Shown here in pieces: positions 21,101-27,970 of a stretch of DNA of 64,000 nt. The stretch is taken from contig BROI01000012.1 in the NCBI GenBank assembly GCA_027923505.1, forward strand, positions 558,001 to 622,000, in the 5' to 3' direction. The notes under the pieces were generated by a model. It made no database searches. It saw only the letters and a program-made list of their open reading frames with translations, and was not told the DNA's origin. This stretch comes from Mayamaea pseudoterrestris. Its lineage: Eukaryota; Bacillariophyta; Bacillariophyceae; Sellaphorales; Sellaphoraceae. The first letter of the stretch is position 1. Each line of letters opens with the position of its first letter. The translations under genes and the position numbers were made by a program.

Positions 21101-21881
21101 ACCGATCGGCGGCAGTCTTGTCCAGATGAGCTTCTTCATTGTCGTTAGTGCTAACCACTCTTCGTTTACTTGTCATTCGCTGAATGAGGTTGGCTGGGAG
21201 CGGTTTCGCAGCGTGAAGTAGACCTACACCTTGCGACTCGTCTTCGTTTCGGAGATTTCCATGTTGCTGATTCAGTTCTGTGAGATCCATACCAAGCTGA
21301 AACAAATCCTCGGCAGTACTCGTCACTTTTCTGTGCCCCTTAGCTCTTGGTGTTCCTGCCCGACCCATGGTGGTCTTGTACTCGCGGCCAAAGATGTCAG
21401 GTTCAATGTCGATTGGAAGGTTGGAACCAAGAATCGTCTTTTGCGCCTCGCTGCCACTTGCATAGGGCATAGTTGGGTCTCTCTCCTCTAACGATCGCTG
21501 AATGTACGCTTCAGCCTCCGATTCTAACGGATTTGTTGACATGAGAGTTTTCAAATCCAATCTTCTGTTGGACAAGTCTTGATGGGTGCCAGCGTCCGAA
21601 AATAGATCAATCGGCCCGGAAGGATCATCATGGCATGGCAGAGATTGTTGCTCCCACGACTTTTCCCGATCAGTCGTTTGCACAGCCGTTGGCCGTTGCA
21701 GTAGCAAGCCATTGTTGTCGCGAGGCGCATCCAAAACTGGTTGAAGCAAGTCATGTGGAGGCGAGTGACGCAGCGTCGTCGACTGTTGTTGACGGTCGAT
21801 GGATTCAAGACTAACGGGGCTGACAAATTCCTCCACCTCGCCTGAGACAACCGTCTCAAGACGACCGGGACTCGTTGGCAT
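18130..21881 (-). CDS. MscS-family mechanosensitive ion channel with EF-hands
   Basis: Exons read as 21881-20417, 20333-20263, 20179-19352, 19279-19181, 19098-18982, 18905-18835 and 18760-18130, all with GT-AG introns that keep the frame. About 370 disordered residues precede the first membrane helix (FLSYIKILLCIILPATAIAS). Then come helices around WWILFIFVRQVLTLALALAT, VRIFGSFVTLFVIQ, YLTVLVIMITVSSIVMAKR, and two EF-hand-like loops (IDDNGEVDEEKL and RPDREGNLNLLEF). The conserved pore block follows: IINIVFYFLVFLCILAG, GFMIGSASSKYLEGILFILL, RRPYDIGDRINISDP, then the beta domain with VKDVNLYSTTVIYA. This is the MSL layout of plants and algae: a tension-gated channel likely regulated by calcium. 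The frame carries an in-frame TAG at 19810-19808 between the third helix and the EF-hands; a 93-bp in-frame intron (19900-19808, GTATCT to TTAG) would remove it. Size is 1,062 residues with that intron. Shares a 243-bp divergent promoter with the dioxygenase. Confidence 0.85.
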
Positions 21882-21962
21882 GGCAAGTTATTGTCTTTTT
21901 TCAAACAAGACTTTGCTCATTAATGATCTTTGCTTGCATGGTTGATGGCGAAAGCGCAACAG

Positions 21963-22019
21963 GTCGTCGGAAAATGTTCCGCCGCGCCAGCCCGCGCCAT
22001 TCAGTACCGAAACGACACA
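21963..22019 (+). promoter_or_regulatory. Copy 1 of a duplicated 57-bp upstream element
   Basis: This block (core GTTCCGCCGCGCCAGCCCGC then GCCATTCAGTACCGAAA) is nearly identical to 23912-23969, with about three differences including one inserted base. It ends 105 bp before the ATG at 22125; the other copy ends 117 bp before the ATG at 24087. The two downstream genes are unrelated in sequence. Same strand and similar spacing suggest a promoter or 5'-leader element that was copied, but function is not shown. Confidence 0.7.
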
Positions 22020-22124
22020 TCTTCCGAGGACGAAAATCTCGTGCGACGAGCCTCTTCGCCACCACCATCATCGAGTCTTCCACTGTCAATCCGAGCAAGC
22101 AAGCAAGCTTGCAAGCTACTCAAC

Positions 22125-23534
22125 ATGAATTCAAAAATAATGGCAACAGCTTGCCATAGGCCAACGAGATGGATTCAGCCATCGTTGACAGTGAATGCAA
22201 GTCGAGTGTTTTCGACTATGCGAGCCACGCCAAGCAACAAGGATGCTGCCTCCTCTGACCAATCGAGGCCCAACTCATCCACCTTGGACCTGATTCTACA
22301 GCTCCCGACTCAATTTCTTCGGGAGAGCGATGTGGCAAGGTTTGACCCAGTGACACGACAAAGGAACGACGTTCTATTTGACTACGACAATGGTAAACCT
22401 CTACTTGCAAAGAGGGAAGATACCTATCGGTATCGAATTCAAAGCTGCGACCTGCACAACGGAATGATTCACATTGAATGGGAGGACGGTCAAACGTCAA
22501 TTTACACCGAAGCTTGGTTTAAGGAGCAACTTGACTTATTAAAGGGAACCAACAACTCATCATCGTTGGATCGAGTCCTTTGGACGGGGTGGACGGAAGA
22601 AATGGTGCGATCGTCATCCACAGGGGCGCTTCATTTTCAAGATTTGTTGAAGCCGGAAGGAATGTCATTTGCTTTGCGAGCACTTTACACCTGCGGTATA
22701 CTTCTTATCACCAACACCCCCATTGACACAAGAGGGTCAGCAGCCATATCCGCCATAGCGTCTTGTCTCGGTGGAGGACGTGTCAAGAATTGTACTACCA
22801 TGCGGCACAGCTACTTGTCGGGTTCTGACGAAATTATGCTCCCTCGCGGCACCGACGGACCACTGCGAACTTTATATGGAACTGTTTGGTCCACGACATC
22901 TGCTGGACAGGAGGATGGAGCGAGTGTCGCCGATTCAGCCTACGGAAATGGAAGTTTGCCTTTGCACACAGACATGACGTACATGCGGGATCCACCTGGC
23001 TTGCAAATCTTTACCATGGTGCAACCGTCTTTGCGCGGTGGAGCTAGCATTTTTGGAGATGGCTTTGCCGTAGCGGAACGTCTACGAACTGCACATCCTG
23101 AAGCTTTCCTGACACTGGCCACTACAGTGCGGAGATATCGGAGCATTGACGAAGCGACGGGCTGGCACTTGGAGGCAAGCGGGCCAGTGATTACCGTTGA
23201 CAGTCATAGTCAACTTGTTAGCATCCGCCACAATGACCTAGACCGGCTACCGGATTTGCCTCCAGTGTTCACGTCCTTGTCAAATTGCGACAAGTTTTAT
23301 GAAAAACTGAAAGCGGCACACCATCTTTGGGATGAAGTTTTGAGCCAAGATGACGTTAGACTGGAAATGAGTCTACAAAAGGGTGACACAGTTGTTGTCG
23401 CCAACCAGAGGTGCCTACATGGCCGAAAAAGCTTTGAAAGTGACCAAAGCCACCCTCGCATGGTCACGGGATGCTACGTGAGTCAGGACGAGCTGAACTC
23501 TCGCTTCCGAGTAGAAGGATTTAGTGCCTATTAA
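22125..23534 (+). CDS. 2-oxoglutarate dioxygenase of the gamma-butyrobetaine/trimethyllysine hydroxylase family
   Basis: From the ATG at 22125 the product has 469 residues. The open frame runs further 5', but that part contains the duplicated upstream element, so the internal Met is preferred. The start is basic and Ser-rich (ATACHRPTRWIQPSLTVNAS), consistent with a mitochondrial presequence. A small N-terminal domain follows (GMIHIEWEDGQTSIYTEAWF, as in the BBOX1/TMLHE N-domain). The catalytic jelly roll has NGSLPLHTDMTYMRDPPGLQ with the iron-binding His-x-Asp, QPSLRGGASIFGDGF, VVVANQRCLHGRKSF with the distal His, and HPRMVTGCYVSQDEL with the Arg that binds 2-oxoglutarate. These enzymes make carnitine, needed for mitochondrial fatty-acid import; the sequence does not separate butyrobetaine from trimethyllysine as substrate. 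Confidence 0.87.
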   Translation: MNSKIMATACHRPTRWIQPSLTVNASRVFSTMRATPSNKDAASSDQSRPNSSTLDLILQLPTQFLRESDVARFDPVTRQRNDVLFDYDNGKPLLAKREDTYRYRIQSCDLHNGMIHIEWEDGQTSIYTEAWFKEQLDLLKGTNNSSSLDRVLWTGWTEEMVRSSSTGALHFQDLLKPEGMSFALRALYTCGILLITNTPIDTRGSAAISAIASCLGGGRVKNCTTMRHSYLSGSDEIMLPRGTDGPLRTLYGTVWSTTSAGQEDGASVADSAYGNGSLPLHTDMTYMRDPPGLQIFTMVQPSLRGGASIFGDGFAVAERLRTAHPEAFLTLATTVRRYRSIDEATGWHLEASGPVITVDSHSQLVSIRHNDLDRLPDLPPVFTSLSNCDKFYEKLKAAHHLWDEVLSQDDVRLEMSLQKGDTVVVANQRCLHGRKSFESDQSHPRMVTGCYVSQDELNSRFRVEGFSAY

Positions 23535-23911
23535 TGAAAAAGCTGTTTATAATGTTGCTATACCAGTATGTGCTCAAGTCAAAATGGCCGGGACTGCTTT
23601 TCATCCTTCATTCTTTAAAATATGACAAGATACTCCTCAAACCGCTCACAAAGTCCCTGGGCTGTTCTCTTGTGATTCTTTGTCGGGAATCTATATAAGT
23701 TTGATAGCTCCGTCGCAACAGCGCCTTGCTGACCTTGCTTCTTTTTTTTGATTGCGGTCTTTGCCCTTGCGCCGTCGCTCCAATCCCCCAAAACCAGCTT
23801 TGACATTTGACATCCCGCTCAAGCTCCTGCTTGCTTCCCACCTGTGCCGAGTACGAGACACTGACAAACCATCCTCATCGACAGTGCCAGTCGCCGATTC
23901 TCAGAGCGCAA
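23535..23911. other. Intergenic gap
   Basis: A 377-bp gap between two co-oriented genes with no recognisable gene. It holds a poly-T/A run near 23740 and ends at the second copy of the duplicated upstream element. Confidence 0.4.
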
Positions 23912-23969
23912 GTCGTCGGAAAAACGTTCCGCCGCGCCAGCCCGCGCCATTCAGTACCGAAAAGACACA
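23912..23969 (+). promoter_or_regulatory. Copy 2 of a duplicated 57-bp upstream element
   Basis: A 58-bp near-identical copy of 21963-22019, 1,949 bp downstream and in the same orientation, placed 117 bp ahead of the ATG at 24087. Both copies are also preceded by AGCGCAA. It is the only long match between the two flanks; sequence outside the block is unrelated. Confidence 0.7.
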
Positions 23970-24086
23970 GCGTGACAGGTGGAAGAATGATGAAGCCAAC
24001 GACTGACTCCGTCACCATGACAAGTTGGATTCACTTCTTCCTTGCTTGAACAACTAGTAACTTTAATTTTACGATTGATTGTTAGA

Positions 24087-25214
24087 ATGGTTTCTTCTCT
24101 TCGACGGATCATGACTCGAGGGAATCTAGCGACCATAAGCATTGGCCTATTATCCGCTCTGCAGCGTCGACCTTGCTGTCACGCCTTTATCGTTCAGCCA
24201 TCCTTGCGATTTCGATCATCTTCTCTCTTTGAAGCACCGCCTGCATCAGCATCTTCATCATTGCCAGAGATTCAAGCAATGAGAATTGTGGATCTGAAAA
24301 AGGAACTTGAGAGTTTTGGGATTTCTACCAAGAGCTTTCTAGAAAAGAAGGAGCTAGTCGGCGCGCTGGAAAAGGCGCGAGCGGATGGTTTACAACCAAA
24401 GAAACAGCAAACAGACAAATCATCAAAACCGACAAGCAGTAGCAGCAGCTCATCATCGCAACCCTCGAGCAGCAGCAGCTCATCTACTGCAACAACAAAA
24501 TCTGCATCAACTTCTGACTCGTCACAGTCACGAGATGAGCGTCTCAAGGACGAGATGGCTAACTGCCAAAAGATGACGAGCGCCGAGCTTCGCAAGGAAC
24601 TAAAGGAACGAGGGGTTCGAACGACGTCATTTTTTGAAAAGTCTGAATTTGTCCAAGCTCTCGCCAAGGCCCGCGTGGATAATGTAAGTGCAAAGCAAGC
24701 ATCCAACGACGACGAGGAAGTTGTCGAAGCTAAGAATGTCGAAGTATTGACGGACGACTCATCTGGACCAAGAGCAAAGGGTAAGCCCGAGCAACAAGAG
24801 CGATCGAATCCATTCGGAGGAGGAGCCGGTGGAGGTAGTCCGTTTGGTGCAGGAGGTGGCGGTGGCGGCATTGAAGATTTGCTCAAGAACATGGGAGGGA
24901 TGGGAGGGATGGGTGGTATGGGCGGCATTGCCGACATGCTCAAAAACATGGGCGGGATGGGCGGTGGCGGTGGCGTTGGAGGAGGATCACCTTTTGGCGG
25001 AGGCGGTGGAAACCCATTCGGCGGCGACGTTATGGGCAAGGCACAGCAACTCATGCAGAATCCAAAGGTGCGCGAGTTAGTTGCGAGAGCGCAGTCAAAC
25101 CCAGCCTTGATGAAAAAGGTTCAAGAGTGCATGAGCAATCCAATGGCAATGACCAAATATGCCAACGACCCAGATGTCAAGGAACTTATTGACGAGCTAA
25201 AGAAGTACATGTAA
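24087..25214 (+). CDS. Plastid-targeted protein with two SAP-like motifs and C-terminal STI1 domain
   Basis: The chosen ATG at 24087 gives 375 residues and a bipartite presequence: basic start, hydrophobic TISIGLLSALQ, then CCHAFIVQPSLRF, where the Phe after Ala fits the diatom plastid cleavage site. Two related SAP-like helices follow (IVDLKKELESFGISTKSFLE and SAELRKELKERGVRTTSFFE), each followed by K..LV.AL.KAR. They are joined by a Ser-rich linker. A Gly/Met-rich region (GGMGGMGGMGGIADMLKNMG) leads to an STI1/Hop-type domain: NPKVRELVARAQSNPALMKK, then NPMAMTKYANDP and VKELIDELKKYM at the end. The STI1 end resembles the C-terminus of Tic40 and Hip/Sti1 co-chaperones, so a co-chaperone of plastid Hsp70/Hsp93 import or folding is a fair inference. 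It converges with CDC50 with 69 bp between. Confidence 0.82.
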   Translation: MVSSLRRIMTRGNLATISIGLLSALQRRPCCHAFIVQPSLRFRSSSLFEAPPASASSSLPEIQAMRIVDLKKELESFGISTKSFLEKKELVGALEKARADGLQPKKQQTDKSSKPTSSSSSSSSQPSSSSSSSTATTKSASTSDSSQSRDERLKDEMANCQKMTSAELRKELKERGVRTTSFFEKSEFVQALAKARVDNVSAKQASNDDEEVVEAKNVEVLTDDSSGPRAKGKPEQQERSNPFGGGAGGGSPFGAGGGGGGIEDLLKNMGGMGGMGGMGGIADMLKNMGGMGGGGGVGGGSPFGGGGGNPFGGDVMGKAQQLMQNPKVRELVARAQSNPALMKKVQECMSNPMAMTKYANDPDVKELIDELKKYM

Positions 25215-25283
25215 TAAGGTTAGAAAATCTGCTCTACTTTCAACACCGTGAAGGCTATTAGAAATAGTATTTTAACATGGCGA

Positions 25284-26532
25284 TTAGTCTTCTTTAAAAT
25301 GAAGGAATTTCGGGTCTGCCAAGTTGCGTGGCCAGAACCATTGCTTAATCGCAAATAGAACGCCCATGCCAAGAATGAACCCGCCGGCACCGATAAACGA
25401 TGACCCCAAGTATGGATTCTTCCCACCCAATGTATTTGTCTTGGCAATGAGCAAGCTCTTGCTGCCTTGAAATCGAGTCACAACAAAGTTGGCATTGACT
25501 TGAAAGACAATCTCCTCACCCTTAGCAATGGGCTCGTCAAACCAGCCGTACAATTTTCGAAAATTTGGCTGCGTCGCCACCTTCATCCAAACGATAAAAT
25601 GCTCATTGGTGACTCCGTCCAGCGGACTAATAATGTCAGGGTATGTTTCGTACAAGTACTGCGTCGTGTCATCGTCTGGATAAAAGTAACGGTAGCAATT
25701 TCCTTGCTTGTCAACATACGGTTCAGCGCAGGACCAGTTCGTGCCGCTGCAGCAAGACGAATCGCACTGCCCCGTAGGGCATTCCTCATACTTAAAGCCA
25801 TCTGGCTGGTTGTACATGAGTTCCACGTCGCTCTGCCAGGCAATTCCATCCTCAATCAACTTCAGTGGCTGACCATTCGCCGAGTTTCCTTGGAGCAAAG
25901 TAAAGTAGTCGTTGAACAACGTATTGGCAATCAAGCCGCAGGGATTTAGAGTTATATCACCCAATTTGTTGAGAGGCTCGCAATATCGTTCCGAAACTGG
26001 TTCGCGTGGACCCACCCTTCCGTACAATTGGTAAGGATCAAAGGACTTTAAGTAAGTTCGATGGTTTTGGTGAAAGTTTGTCAACTCATAGTAAACCAAA
26101 ATGGGCGGTTCCAAGTCTTCCGGAACAACAAACCTCAAATTGCAGGTTCGATTGGCATTGAATGTATCATTGATACCGCAAATCGGATCCTCGGCGTAAA
26201 AGTCATCGTAAGTAATCTTCAACTCGACGGCTTGCTCCTGAAGGGAGTTCATCTTTAGTCCTTGCGGCCCAAGAGAGTGCTCATGTTAGAAGCAAGCTGC
26301 AGCAATATACATACAAGTCCATCTGCTATGTCATAACACCCATTCACTCACCGACCGGAACCATAATAACGCCAAAGTAGAGGAGAGCAGCAATCGTCCA
26401 CCACGGATCAAGAATGGGGCTCCACGCCTTGACGCGCTGCTGATACAATGCGACATCAAGTGGTCGATTCGTTTGCTCCGAAATGTCCAAAACAGACTCG
26501 TCATCATCGGCAGCAGTAGCTTGGTTCGCCAT
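25284..26532 (-). CDS. CDC50/LEM3 family, beta subunit of P4-ATPase phospholipid flippase
   Basis: Two exons, 26532-26352 and 26260-25284, with a 91-bp GT-AG intron, give 385 residues. After a cytosolic head comes the first membrane helix (WWTIAALLYFGVIMVPVGL), a large ectodomain with paired cysteines (CGINDTFNANRTCNLRF with NRT glycosylation site, NPCGLIANTLFND, GQCDSSCCSGTNW) and a second helix (GAGGFILGMGVLFAIKQWFW). The strings YYELTNFHQNHRTYLKS, NPCGLIAN.LFND and W.DE.I..G.. mark the family. It chaperones P4-ATPases out of the ER and supports flipping of aminophospholipids. The first helix crosses the exon boundary, so a single-ORF model starting at the Met near 26252 would lose it. An additional cysteine cluster (CDSSCCSG) lies in the ectodomain. 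Confidence 0.93.
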
Positions 26533-26721
26533 GGTACTGTAATGTACTGATACAGTAAGGATAGCTTTCCTGGCTCTGATTTTCGTTTGCGATCAATGGC
26601 GGCTTCCAGTTTCACAGTCAGTACCGCCGCGGAAGTTTTTGCGTGATAAATGCGTGACATTATGTCGCAGCATCAATCAAATCATCCTAAACCCTAAGAT
26701 AGTGCTTACCGTGGTTTGGAT

Positions 26722-27321
26722 ATGGCGCGCCGTCGCATTGGCCGAGCCATGGACAACATGATCGACTCTCCCACAAAAAATCACCATCGCATCAACACAA
26801 GCCTCCAACCAAGCAACACAATGGATTTCAGCGACAACGTCCTCATGCCAACGCCAGTTCGGGTCAAATTGGTGAACGTATCTTTCCAAGGGTTTGCTCG
26901 CGATTGCTTGGTGATCACGCGAAATGACGAGGAGCTGGCGGAAATCGTCGCAGCTCTCCAGGTGACGGTTGAGACTCTTAACAACAATCTCAACGCGACG
27001 AACTTGGCGATTGACGACATCGATCGCCTGCGCATTTCTATCGCTAATTTGGCTGAGCAGATCGCGGCGCAGGCGGATCCCATCGCAGCTGTCCAGGTGG
27101 AGGTCGAGACTCTCAACGAGCAGCTCAACGCGACGGGCTTGACTCATGACGACATCAATTTCCTGGAAGTCTCGATTGGGGAGCTTAGTCGTGAAACCTT
27201 TGCTCTCAAGAAGCGAATCAAGGCGCAGTGGGCCCTCTTCGCAGCTCTCGAGGTGAACGTTGAGACTAGGGAATTTCTCATGGCGGCGACGTCTCGCGGC
27301 GGCAATTTGGAGTTGGCCTGA
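26722..27321 (+). CDS. Unknown helical protein with three internal repeats
   Basis: From the ATG at 26722 the product has 199 residues. The second half consists of repeated units: VAALQVTVETLNNNLNATNL, AAVQVEVETLNEQLNATGL and a shortened FAALEVNVETREFLMAAT, each followed by a helix of about 25 residues (DDIDRLRISIANLAEQIAA, DDINFLEVSIGELSRETFA). Spacing is 45-54 residues. The repeats are also visible in the DNA (AGGTGACGGTTGAGACTCT and AGGTGGAGGTCGAGACTCT), so the duplication is fairly recent. There is no signal peptide or membrane helix. The protein would form a helical bundle or coiled coil. It is divergent from CDC50 across 189 bp. Family not recognised. Confidence 0.55.
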   Translation: MARRRIGRAMDNMIDSPTKNHHRINTSLQPSNTMDFSDNVLMPTPVRVKLVNVSFQGFARDCLVITRNDEELAEIVAALQVTVETLNNNLNATNLAIDDIDRLRISIANLAEQIAAQADPIAAVQVEVETLNEQLNATGLTHDDINFLEVSIGELSRETFALKKRIKAQWALFAALEVNVETREFLMAATSRGGNLELA

Positions 27322-27548
27322 TCGAAGAAGGTTTTGCTTTTCAATCGAGATACCGTAAATGCCAATTTTTAGTACATTGTTACTTCAAACAAGCCAGTAT
27401 TACAAGTAGTTCTTGCTTCGTATAATAGTCGTAGCGTAGTCAATTTGAGTGCTTCCATGATCCTTCGCGCAACGTACAGCTCCTCCAAAACCTGTCCCTT
27501 TGGCGCCCGATACTCGTTGTTGCGTGATTCATCACTCACAGTAAAAGA
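27322..27548. other. Intergenic, possible small minus-strand ORF
   Basis: A minus-strand frame (27683-27369) ends here with a non-repetitive tail (EYRAPKGQVLEELYVARRIM), but its start lies in the CTG tract and gives poly-Ala. I leave it as a possible short gene that cannot be supported further. Confidence 0.3.

Positions 27549-27605
<57 letters not shown>
27549..27605. repeat. CTG/CAG trinucleotide microsatellite
   Basis: A run of about 19 trinucleotides: TGC TGT alternation at the left, then an uninterrupted (CTG) stretch to 27605. It creates poly-Leu or poly-Ala frames on one strand and poly-Gln on the other, none with supporting context. The tract abuts the left unit of a 177-bp duplication. 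Confidence 0.9.
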
Positions 27606-27960
27606 ATGGAACGGCTGTTCCTGCTGCTGCATTTGTTGCGCCGCCTCTGCAGTTGCTGGTCCTGCGCGACCCTCCGATGACAATGGTAGGCAAGAGCTAT
27701 CGGCACAGTAACCAAAGGCTTGACCCGGACAACTAGCCTATATATATATATCGGTATGCGATTAAAGTTTATACTGTTCTGCATTGAACGGCTGTTCCTG
27801 CTGCTGCATTTGTTGAGCCGCCTCTTGCGATTACTGCTCCTGCGCGACCCTCCAATGACAACCGTAGAAGCAGTAGGCAAAGCTATCGGTACATTTACAA
27901 AAGGCTTGATCGGGACATCTAGCTTATGCATAAATCGGTACGCGTCCAAAGCTTTCTATT
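27604..27960. repeat. Tandem duplication, unit about 177 bp
   Basis: Two diverged copies, 27604-27780 and 27781-27960, share GAACGGCTGTTCCTGCTGCT, GCATTTGTTG, CTCCTGCGCGACCCTCC or a close variant, AGCTATCGG, AAAGGCTTGA and an ATATAAATCGG-like end. Copy 1 carries a (TA) run near 27739. Only copy 1 is extended by the CTG tract, while copy 2 keeps the short ancestral CTGCTGC, so the microsatellite may have expanded after duplication. Confidence 0.75.
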
Positions 27961-27970
27961 GATTGGCTAT

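Noticed and set aside
21930-22124. Upstream extension of the dioxygenase frame
   Set aside because: The extension runs through the duplicated noncoding element, begins without ATG and has no protein-like pattern; the Met at 22125 starts a good mitochondrial presequence.
25284-26252. CDC50 read as a single exon starting near 26252
   Set aside because: That model lacks the first transmembrane helix; a GT-AG intron restores it in frame from the exon at 26532-26352.
27536-27949. Poly-Gln, poly-Leu and poly-Ala frames over the CTG tract
   Set aside because: They arise from a microsatellite read in different frames and have no conserved flanking protein sequence.
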